A program made the translations under genes and the position numbers. A DNA stretch of 6,318 nt from DATJFQ01 sp035495555 (GTDB lineage Bacteria > Acidobacteriota > Vicinamibacteria > Vicinamibacterales > 2-12-FULL-66-21), in NCBI GenBank assembly GCA_035495555.1, contig DATJFQ010000069.1:1-6318 (forward strand), in the 5' to 3' direction. The notes below the pieces were generated by a model. It made no database searches, was not told the origin of the DNA, and was given only the letters and a program-made list of their open reading frames with translations. Every line of letters starts with the position of its first letter. Position 1 is the first letter of the stretch. Positions 1 through 6,060 of this stretch are shown one piece after another.

Positions 1-279
1 GTACTCGAACAGGCGGCGCGCATCCCAGCCTTCGATGAACGAAACGAACGCCTCACCGCGGAGCGGCGGCGCACCGGCGTCACCCGCGAGCGTTCCCGTC
101 AGATCGGCCAGGTGACACGCGGCGCACGCGCTGGCGTAGCGGGTCTTGCCGCGCACGGCCTGTTCCGCCGAATAGACGCCGTCCCGAAGCGTCCTCTCCT
201 GTGCGCGGACGGAGCCTGCCGCGGCCGCGGCGAGCGCGACGGCGATGCCGATCGCAACAGCTGGCCCGCGCGCGCTCAT
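1..279 (-). CDS. Secreted mono-haem c-type cytochrome, 3' end cut by window edge
   Basis: Only the first 93 codons are visible. The N-terminus is a signal peptide: a short basic start (R4), a long Ala/Val-rich hydrophobic core (about residues 7-22) and a likely cleavage site after VRA at residue 26, giving export to the periplasm. Residues 30-48 resemble the run-in of small cytochrome c domains (LRDGVYSAEQAVRGK). A single CxxCH haem-binding motif follows (C52-A-A-C55-H56). The axial Met has not been reached. The start is ATG at 279; the in-frame TAA at 285-283 rules out anything upstream. It lies 3 bases after the ankyrin gene stop and has no convincing Shine-Dalgarno site of its own, so translation is probably coupled to that gene. 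By family it should carry electrons; its partner is unknown, but the neighbouring di-haem cytochrome is the obvious candidate. It could also be the start of a longer protein, since the rest is not seen. Confidence 0.88.
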   Translation of the reverse strand, partial: MSARGPAVAIGIAVALAAAAAGSVRAQERTLRDGVYSAEQAVRGKTRYASACAACHLADLTGTLAGDAGAPPLRGEAFVSFIEGWDARRLFEY

Positions 280-282
280 CGA

Positions 283-1869
283 TTATGGTGCGGTTTCCAC
301 CGTGCGCACGGGGGCCGCCGTGGTTACCTGCAGGCCGCGTTTCTCCATCAGCTCCGCGAGCAGCGCAGCCGTGTCAGTGTGCGGATCGTTGAGCGCCCCG
401 TCGACGTTGGGAAGACCGCGAAGCGCCTCGTCGCGCGGCGTACGGCCCTGGGCGTTCTTGGCGTCCAGTCGTGCGCCGCGTTCCACGAGGAACCGGACGA
501 TGCCGTTGGCGCCGAGCATGGCGGCGGCGTGCAGCGCGGTCTGCCCGGCGTCATTGGCGGCGTTGATGTCTGCTCCTCGTTCGAGGAGCAGGGCCAGCGC
601 CTCCTTCGCGTTCTTCTCTTCCTCGGGGCTCACCTGCAGATCGGCGCCGTACTTCCGTCCGAGCCCGCCGACGAGCGCCATCAGCGGCGCGATGTGGGTC
701 CGTGTCGTGAGCGCGGGATCCGCCCCCTTGTCGAGCAGCAGGCGCAGGGCCTCCTGGTCGGCGTTCTTGGCAGCGCGAAGGAACGGCGTCGTGCCGGCCG
801 ACAACACGCCGCCGAACGTGTTCTGCGCGGCCACGGCGTCGCCCTTCCATCCTGGTGGTGCCCCTTTGAGCGGCAGGTTCGGGTTCGCGCCGTGGTCGAG
901 CAGCACCTTCGCCAGATCCAGACTATCCAGCTTTCCAGAGGGCTGCGGCGCCGGCCGATTCTGAATCCAGTCGAGGGAGTGCATGTCCACCGTCATGTAC
1001 AGCGGCGTTCTGCCCGCGTTATCTGCGGCGTTCACGTTCGCGCCCTTCTCGACGAGCGCGGCCCCGACGTCGTAGTGGCCGTTGCGGATCGCGAGGATGA
1101 GCGGTGTGATGCCGTCGGGATCGCCGAGGTTCAGATCGGCGCCCGCGTCAGCGAGTAGGCGGACCGCATCGAGTGCGCCTTGCCGCGCCGCAAACAGCAG
1201 GGGCGTCAACCCCTGCTTGGGAAAGGTCGTCAACAGCGTCTGCAGCGCCAACCCGTTTTTGTCCGTGCGGAAATCCGAGATCTCGCGCTTGGGCGGTCCG
1301 ATCACGTTCGACCGCGCGTCGATCGTGGCGCCGGCTGCCACGAGGGCCTGCACGACGGCCGCATGATTTTCCGCGGCGGCCCACATGAGCGCTGTCTGCC
1401 CGTACCATCGTTCGGTGGCGTTGACGTCGGCGCCGTGGGCCAGCAGCATGCGCACCGCGTCGACGCGACCGGTGCGGGCCGCGATCATCAGCACAGTCTC
1501 GCCTTCAGGTCCCGCGACCCGCGCATCGGCGCCTGCATCGAGCAGCGCTTTGACTACCGCCGGATTGCCGATGCCGGCGGCCAGCGACAACGGCGTCACA
1601 CCGTAGCGGTTCGCCGCGCTCGCCTTCGCGCCGGCCCGGATCAACTGCGCCACCATATCGGGATCGTCCGCGCGCACGGCCCAGTGCAATGCGGTCGTTC
1701 CGTCCACGTCGGGTGCATTCACGTCGGCCTTGCCCTGCATCAGCACGCGGAGGGCGGCGCGATCGTGGTTGCGAACAGCCTGCACTACGCGCGTATCGCT
1801 CGCGCCGGCCGCTCCGACCGACAGCAGCATCACCGCCGCGCAGGCGACACCCATTCGTTTTTCGATCAC
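283..1869 (-). CDS. Secreted ankyrin-repeat protein (about 10 repeats)
   Basis: This is a 528-residue protein if read from GTG 1869. It has a signal peptide (MIEKRM, then a hydrophobic core, cleavage near residue 22, AGA-S). Ankyrin repeats follow at about residues 56-88, 89-121, 122-155, 157-189, 219-251, 252-284, 285-331, 358-389, 391-439 and 441-473, plus a partial capping repeat from 474. Typical signatures are DGTTALHWAV, GQTALMWAA and HGADVNA. Four loops interrupt the array (about 186-218, 299-313, 332-357, 401-420), the second of them proline-rich. No catalytic motif is seen; ankyrin arrays bind proteins. The known Pseudomonas precedent is periplasmic AnkB, which supports a haem catalase, so a scaffold or maturation role for the neighbouring cytochromes is a reasonable inference but not shown. 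The start was chosen because GGGAGG lies 6 bases before this GTG. ATG 1854 is 22 bases from that site, and ATG 1926 lies inside the preceding gene and would bury the signal peptide. Confidence 0.9.
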   Translation of the reverse strand: MIEKRMGVACAAVMLLSVGAAGASDTRVVQAVRNHDRAALRVLMQGKADVNAPDVDGTTALHWAVRADDPDMVAQLIRAGAKASAANRYGVTPLSLAAGIGNPAVVKALLDAGADARVAGPEGETVLMIAARTGRVDAVRMLLAHGADVNATERWYGQTALMWAAAENHAAVVQALVAAGATIDARSNVIGPPKREISDFRTDKNGLALQTLLTTFPKQGLTPLLFAARQGALDAVRLLADAGADLNLGDPDGITPLILAIRNGHYDVGAALVEKGANVNAADNAGRTPLYMTVDMHSLDWIQNRPAPQPSGKLDSLDLAKVLLDHGANPNLPLKGAPPGWKGDAVAAQNTFGGVLSAGTTPFLRAAKNADQEALRLLLDKGADPALTTRTHIAPLMALVGGLGRKYGADLQVSPEEEKNAKEALALLLERGADINAANDAGQTALHAAAMLGANGIVRFLVERGARLDAKNAQGRTPRDEALRGLPNVDGALNDPHTDTAALLAELMEKRGLQVTTAAPVRTVETAP

Positions 1870-1875
1870 GGCTTG

Positions 1876-1881
1876 CCTCCC
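1876..1881 (-). promoter_or_regulatory. Ribosome-binding site GGGAGG deciding a GTG start
   Basis: On the minus strand GGGAGG is followed by a 6-base spacer (CAAGCC) and then GTG at 1869. The downstream ATG at 1854 would be 21 bases away, too far for normal initiation. This makes GTG the better start for the ankyrin gene, and it gives a signal peptide with a basic n-region. Confidence 0.7.
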
Positions 1882-1891
1882 TGAAACGCCG

Positions 1892-3217
1892 CTACAGATC
1901 CACGCGCCCCGTGCTGAGTCCGACACGACCCTGCGCGACGCCGAACTTGTCGAGGACGCTCAGCAGCACATTGCCGCTCGGTTCGTGGTTCTGCGCCCTG
2001 ATGTGCCGGCCGCCCTGAATCGCGCCCGCGCCGGTCCCCGCGACCAGATAGGGCAGCGCCACGTGGCTGTGCACGTTGGCGTTGCCCATGCCGCTGCCGT
2101 AGAGGATCACCGAGTGATCGAGCACCGAGCCGTCGCCGTCGGGCGTCGCTTTCAGCCTGGCCAGGAACTTGGCGAACAGGCCGACGTGGTACGTGTTGAT
2201 TTTGGCGAAGCGCGCGATCTTGTCCGCCTTGTTCTGGTGGTGCGACAAGCCGTGGTGCGGTTCGTCGACGCCGACCTGTGGATACGTGCGGTTGTGGAGA
2301 TCGCGGGCCATCATGAACGTGAAGACACGCGTCAGATCGGCCTGGTAGGCCACCGCCATCAGATCAAACATCAACGCGACGTGCTCTTCGAACGCATCGG
2401 GGACGCCAATCGGCGCCGCGGGAACGGCCAGGTCGGTGGCCGCCGTGTGCGTGGCGCGCTCGATCCGGCGCTCGATTTCGCGCAGGTCGTCGAGGTACTC
2501 GCTCATGCGCGTCCGATCTCTCGCGCCGAGCCCCCGCTGCAGCCGTTCGGCCGACTCCGACACCGAGTCGAGGATGCTGCGCCGCGTGCGCATCCGCTCC
2601 ATCCGCTGCTCGAGCGTGCCGGTGCCGCCGAACAGGCGTTCGAACACGACGCGCGGGTTGATCTCCATGGGCAGCGGCACCGTCGGCGCGGCCCACGCGA
2701 TCGTGTTCATGTACGTGCAGCTGTACCCGACGTCGCACGCGCCGATGAACCCGGTGAAGTCTTCGGTGGCGAGCTCGAGGGACGGAAACGGTGTGGTTTG
2801 ACCGATCGTCTTCGCGATGATCTGATCGATCGTCACCTCGTTCCGTACGTCCACCCCTTCCGTCTTCTTGGGTGAGGCGCCCGTCAGCCACATGGCAGGC
2901 GCCGTCGCGTGCCCTCCCGCCGCCGGATCCTTCGGTCCATCGAAACCGCTGACCACGCACACGTGATCGCGGAACGCCTCGAGCGGTTTGAGGATCGGCG
3001 TGAACTCGAACCCGCGTCCATCGGCCGCCGGCGTCCACTGATCGAGGATCTTGCCGTGTGGGAGATACACGGCGCCGAAGCGCCGCACCGGATTGGCGGC
3101 CGTCTGCGCGGTGGCGGTCAGCGCCGGGACCATCGCTTCGAGGAGCGGCAGCGCCACGGTGACACCCATGCCGCGGAGGAACGTGCGGCGGGGCAGCGAC
3201 ATCTTCGTGATGAACAT
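1892..3217 (-). CDS. DUF1552 (HXXSHH, PF07586) family protein, Tat-exported
   Basis: This 441-residue protein has about the usual length for DUF1552 proteins. The N-terminus carries a twin-arginine signal (P9-R10-R11-T12-F13-L14-R15) followed by a hydrophobic stretch and a likely cleavage near A37-T-A-Q, so it is probably exported folded, perhaps with a bound cofactor. The family signature H-x-x-S-H-H is intact at residues 322-327 (HGLSHH). A second conserved-looking segment lies at about 369-403: a Gly-rich turn (YGSGMG), then H383-S-H385, then the AG-x-G and GGR elements. The arrangement resembles DUF1501 and alkaline-phosphatase-like proteins, so a metal-dependent hydrolase-like fold is possible; this is inference. 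The reaction is unknown. The start at ATG 3217 follows AGGAG by 7 bases; ATG 3202 is a fallback that keeps the Tat motif. The gene follows the DUF1592 gene by 17 bases, and in many genomes these two families are neighbours, suggesting they work together outside the cytoplasm. Confidence 0.93.
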   Translation of the reverse strand: MFITKMSLPRRTFLRGMGVTVALPLLEAMVPALTATAQTAANPVRRFGAVYLPHGKILDQWTPAADGRGFEFTPILKPLEAFRDHVCVVSGFDGPKDPAAGGHATAPAMWLTGASPKKTEGVDVRNEVTIDQIIAKTIGQTTPFPSLELATEDFTGFIGACDVGYSCTYMNTIAWAAPTVPLPMEINPRVVFERLFGGTGTLEQRMERMRTRRSILDSVSESAERLQRGLGARDRTRMSEYLDDLREIERRIERATHTAATDLAVPAAPIGVPDAFEEHVALMFDLMAVAYQADLTRVFTFMMARDLHNRTYPQVGVDEPHHGLSHHQNKADKIARFAKINTYHVGLFAKFLARLKATPDGDGSVLDHSVILYGSGMGNANVHSHVALPYLVAGTGAGAIQGGRHIRAQNHEPSGNVLLSVLDKFGVAQGRVGLSTGRVDL

Positions 3218-3223
3218 TCAGCT

Positions 3224-3229
3224 TCTCCT
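3224..3229 (-). promoter_or_regulatory. Ribosome-binding site AGGAGA for the DUF1552 gene
   Basis: The minus strand reads AGGAGA and then reaches ATG at 3217. The spacing is 7 bases counted from AGGAG. It lies within the 17-base gap after the TAG of the preceding gene, which fixes this start and supports co-translation from one mRNA. Confidence 0.8.
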
Positions 3230-3234
3230 GTTCA

Positions 3235-5712
3235 CTATCGAGCCGCGCGCGCAACCGGCTCCGCTGCCGGTTTGGTTCGCATCTGAAACGGAACGCTGGT
3301 GACGATGCCCATGACGAGCGACGAGAAGCGATAGCGGTCGCGCCCCGCGCTGCTGACGATCGCGCGCACCGCGGGCCGGTCGTAGTACTCGAGGCCGCGG
3401 CCCAGCGCGTAGGTGAGCAACTTCTCGGTCATCGTCCCGACGAAGGCCTCCGGCCGGCGGAGCAGCGCCTGCCGGAGCGCGACGGGACCGTCCACCTTCG
3501 TGCCGTCGGCGAGTTGTGAGGAGGGATCGATCGGGCTCCGCGCATCGTTGGTGCGCCAGGCGCCAATCGCGTCGAAGTTCTCGAGCGCGAAGCCGAGCGG
3601 GTCCATCAGCTTGTGGCAGGCGGCGCACGCGGGGTTCGCCCGGTGTTCTTCCATCTGCTCGCGCATGGTGAGCGGCCGCTCGCGCGCGGCGTTGTCCTTG
3701 AGCGGCGGCACGTCCGCCGGGGGCGGCGGCGGCGGCGTACCCAGCAAGTTGTCGAGAATCCACTTGCCGCGCAACACGGGCGACGTCCGGTTCGCCTGCG
3801 ACGTCACCGTCAGAATGCTGCCGTGGCCGAGCAGGCCGCGGCGTGCCTCATCGACGACCGGAACGCGGCGGAACTGGCTGCCGTACACGTTCGGGATGCC
3901 GTAATGCCGGGCGAGCCGTTCGTTCACGAACGTGTAGTCAGCGGTCAGCAGGTCGAGCACGCTGCGGTCGTCGTGCATGACGGTCTCGACGAGCATCTCG
4001 GTTTCGCGCTGAAACGCTTGCCGCAGGTTGTCATCGAACTCGGGGAACTGATCCTTGCTGGGCACGACGTTCTTGAGGTTGCGCAGATAGAGCCACTGCC
4101 CGGCGAAGTTGCTGACGAGCGCTCCTGCGCGCGGATCGCGCAGCATGCGCGTCACCTGCTGCTCGAGCACCGCCGGTGCGCGCAGCTTTCCGCGACTCGC
4201 CGCTGACAGCAGCGGCTCGTCTGGAATGCTGCTCCACAGGAAGAAGGAGAGGCGTGACGCCAGCTCGAGATCGCTCACACGGAACGCTGCGCCGGGCGGC
4301 CGGTCCGCCGGATCGCGCTCGGCCCGGAACACGAACTGCGGATCCGCCAGCATGCGCTCGAGCGCCAGCTGGATGCCGGCGTCGAAGGTGCCCTTCTGGC
4401 GGCCGGTTTCATAGAAAGCAACGAGCGGCCGCACGTCCGCATCGCTGACAGGACGGCGGTACGCGAGGCGGGCGAGACCGGAAAGAATCTGCGTGGCGCA
4501 CGCCGTGTCGCTACCCGCCCGCACCGGTGCGGCGCCGTGCGCACTTCCGACGCCGGGCCGGCAGCTGAAGATCCGGCGGCGGCTCGGCGTGTCGCCGGGG
4601 CCGGTCGCTGCGAATGGACCGCTGATCGTCACCGCCTCGAGCTGCGGCACGCCCTCCGAGTCCACCGGGTCGAGCGTCGAGAGATACGGGCGCAACAGCG
4701 TCGGCGACAGCGCTTCCGTCTTTTCGACGAACGCGACGCCGATGGTGCGCGGCCCCGCCTTGATCGGCACCCGCACCTGCAACCGCTCCTCGATGATCTG
4801 CACCGCGTTCTGCGGTCCCATCAGCGAGGTGGCGAAATCCTCCGCCGTGCCAACGGTGACGAGGTGCACGCGCTGCCCATCGACCGTGATCTCGACCTGG
4901 TGCGGATACGCGAGCCCACGGATGAATCCCACGTTGGTGCGCCACAGCTTCGGCTTGATCACGTACTCGGCGTCGAGCGGGAACGTCTCGCGGATCAGCG
5001 TTCCGCCGCGGGTGCCCAGGGGCAGGCCCTCGATGTGACCCGTCTGCGTCAGATCGAAACGCACGCGATAAGTCGTGTCGGTGGGAGCGATGGCCGGATC
5101 GCCGATGGCGAGCGCGCTGATCCGCTCGGCCGCGCCCATGTACCGCTCGAGCAGAATCGGTGAGACGCCCAGAACGTCAGCGACGTTATCGAAGCCGTAG
5201 CTCGAATCGTCGGCCGGCAGCAGCGACGTCGCGTCGACGTCGAGCGCGAGCAGATCGCGAATCGCGTTCTGGTACTCGGCGCGATTGAGACGATGGAGGG
5301 CCGGACGTCCCGGATTCGGCCGCGCCGCGCTCGCCACATCGATGGTCGTCTCCAGCCAGTCGGCGAGCGACGTCCGTGCCGCCTCGTCGGGCTGCGGTGC
5401 GCCCTGCGGCGGCATCGTCCCGGCACGCAGCTTTTTGGCGACCTTCTCCCACACTTCGGCGTGGTCCGGTACGGCGTCGAGGTTCATCCCGTCGAGCAAC
5501 AGGCCCGCCGTTTTCGCCCGCGCGTTGTGACAGGTAACGCAGTACCGATCGAGCGTCGCACGATGGACGGCCGCCGCGCCCGCGAGGGTGGTGGGCGGCG
5601 TAAACTGCGGGCCCGCCGCGACGGTGACGCCCCACGGGGACGTGATGACGCAAGCGGTGACGATCAGCGACGCTGCCACCCGCAGGCGGGCCTGTGTATT
5701 GCGAAACATCAT
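3235..5712 (-). CDS. DUF1592-type secreted di-haem cytochrome (PSCyt1/PSD multidomain protein)
   Basis: The protein has 825 residues from the ATG at 5712. A signal peptide occupies about residues 1-33. Domains in order: PSCyt1-like cytochrome with haem motif C58-V-T-C61-H62 and probable axial Met100 in GTMPP; PSD3/DUF1587 at about 139-200 (LHRLNRAEYQNAIRDLL); a beta-rich, carbohydrate-binding-module-like segment at about 215-370; PSD5/DUF1595 at about 404-463; PSD4/DUF1592 at about 477-617; PSCyt3/DUF1588 at about 624-720 with haem motif C696-A-A-C699-H700 followed by MDPLGFALENFD; PSD2/DUF1585 at about 745-815. Both haem sites are intact and no frameshift is seen. Six prolines (660-665) precede the second haem domain. 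C384 and C405 may form a disulphide; the loop between them looks longer than I would expect for the family. Function is unproven: an extracytoplasmic electron-transfer or oxidative protein. The start is uncertain: GTG 5724 has a better-placed AAGGAAGG, while ATG 5712 gives a cleaner signal peptide. ATG 5838 is unlikely. It is the first gene of the operon. Confidence 0.93.
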   Translation of the reverse strand: MMFRNTQARLRVAASLIVTACVITSPWGVTVAAGPQFTPPTTLAGAAAVHRATLDRYCVTCHNARAKTAGLLLDGMNLDAVPDHAEVWEKVAKKLRAGTMPPQGAPQPDEAARTSLADWLETTIDVASAARPNPGRPALHRLNRAEYQNAIRDLLALDVDATSLLPADDSSYGFDNVADVLGVSPILLERYMGAAERISALAIGDPAIAPTDTTYRVRFDLTQTGHIEGLPLGTRGGTLIRETFPLDAEYVIKPKLWRTNVGFIRGLAYPHQVEITVDGQRVHLVTVGTAEDFATSLMGPQNAVQIIEERLQVRVPIKAGPRTIGVAFVEKTEALSPTLLRPYLSTLDPVDSEGVPQLEAVTISGPFAATGPGDTPSRRRIFSCRPGVGSAHGAAPVRAGSDTACATQILSGLARLAYRRPVSDADVRPLVAFYETGRQKGTFDAGIQLALERMLADPQFVFRAERDPADRPPGAAFRVSDLELASRLSFFLWSSIPDEPLLSAASRGKLRAPAVLEQQVTRMLRDPRAGALVSNFAGQWLYLRNLKNVVPSKDQFPEFDDNLRQAFQRETEMLVETVMHDDRSVLDLLTADYTFVNERLARHYGIPNVYGSQFRRVPVVDEARRGLLGHGSILTVTSQANRTSPVLRGKWILDNLLGTPPPPPPADVPPLKDNAARERPLTMREQMEEHRANPACAACHKLMDPLGFALENFDAIGAWRTNDARSPIDPSSQLADGTKVDGPVALRQALLRRPEAFVGTMTEKLLTYALGRGLEYYDRPAVRAIVSSAGRDRYRFSSLVMGIVTSVPFQMRTKPAAEPVARAAR

Positions 5713-5735
5713 GGCTGGCGGCACGCGTGTCCCCG

Positions 5736-5743
5736 CCTTCCTT
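5736..5743 (-). promoter_or_regulatory. Possible ribosome-binding site AAGGAAGG for the DUF1592 gene
   Basis: AAGGAAGG on the minus strand is 11 bases before an in-frame GTG (5724) and 23 bases before ATG 5712. If it is used, the protein gains four residues (MPPA) ahead of MMFRN. The spacing is at the long end for GTG and too long for ATG, so the site is uncertain. Confidence 0.35.
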
Positions 5744-5757
5744 CTCGTGCTGACTGC

Positions 5758-5848
5758 GGCCTTGGCGGCCACCCGAGAGGACCGAGGATCGTCGGCAAGG
5801 GAGACGCCTCCCCTGCCGGGACGGGACCCGGGCGCCACACAGCGTGGC
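5758..5848 (-). promoter_or_regulatory. GC-rich structured leader of the operon mRNA
   Basis: Four short inverted repeats follow one another in the presumed 5' untranslated region: GCCAC/GTGGC (5834-5838 with 5844-5848, 5-base loop), CCGGG/CCCGG (5816-5820 with 5827-5831), GGGAG/CTCCC (5799-5803 with 5808-5812, 4-base loop) and GGCC/GGCC (5758-5761 with 5767-5770). The third hairpin would bury a GGGGAGG that could bind ribosomes. Arms of 4-5 bp are common by chance in such GC-rich DNA, and no known riboswitch class is recognised. Confidence 0.25.
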
Positions 5849-5861
5849 AGATAGATACCAC

Positions 5862-5880
5862 GCCGACAATACCTGTTGGC
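5862..5880. promoter_or_regulatory. 19-bp imperfect dyad, candidate operator
   Basis: GCCGACA (5862-5868) and TGTTGGC (5874-5880) form 7-base arms around a 5-base centre (ATACC), with one mismatch (5865 against 5877). The geometry suits a dimeric DNA-binding regulator. The dyad lies where the -10 region would fall if TTGACA at 5902-5897 is the -35, so binding could block transcription of the operon. No regulator gene is in view. Confidence 0.35.
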
Positions 5881-5910
5881 AGTTATTTCCGCTCTTTGTC
5901 AACGATTTCC
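5865..5910 (-). promoter_or_regulatory. Putative promoter region of the four-gene operon
   Basis: The minus strand has a perfect TTGACA (-35 consensus) at 5902-5897, but the hexamer 17 bases downstream (CCAACA, 5879-5874) is a poor -10. A second reading is an ECF-sigma-like pair: GGAAAT (5890-5885), 17 bases, then GTC (5867-5865). A further GGAAAT at 5910-5905 lies exactly 20 bases upstream of the first. This is the natural place for the operon promoter, some 150-200 bases ahead of the first gene, but the sigma factor class cannot be settled by eye. Confidence 0.3.
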
Positions 5911-6060
5911 AGCGGATGGGGCGCCTTCGCCGCCCGGATCATCTGGTCGCGGGCGCCGAGCCTGCCTGAAGAAGAGCCGGCTGATCGTGCGCGCATGACG
6001 CCCGTGCAAGCGTCAAGGATCGCGCAACTTCGTCGATGGTTCGCGGACTCTATCTGGACC

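Noticed and set aside
112..1158. Plus-strand open frame of 348 codons
   Set aside because: It is a shadow of the ankyrin gene in GC-rich DNA; it has no signal, domain or ribosome-binding site.
1730..2875. Plus-strand open frame of 381 codons
   Set aside because: It is antisense to the DUF1552 and ankyrin genes, has Arg/His/Ala-rich low-complexity composition and no recognisable domain; the opposite strand has clear families.
5713..5838. N-terminal extension of the DUF1592 protein from ATG 5838
   Set aside because: The extra 42 residues are Arg/Gly-rich and would place the signal peptide internally; the region looks like an untranslated leader.
5186..5902. Minus-strand open frame of 238 codons in a different frame at the start of the DUF1592 gene
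   Set aside because: It begins at a TTG that is part of the TTGACA hexamer and reads Arg-rich shadow sequence through the haem domain.
5929..5945. GGGCG/CGCCC hairpin as a terminator
   Set aside because: It is a 5-bp stem without a following T-run on either strand, as expected by chance at this G+C content.
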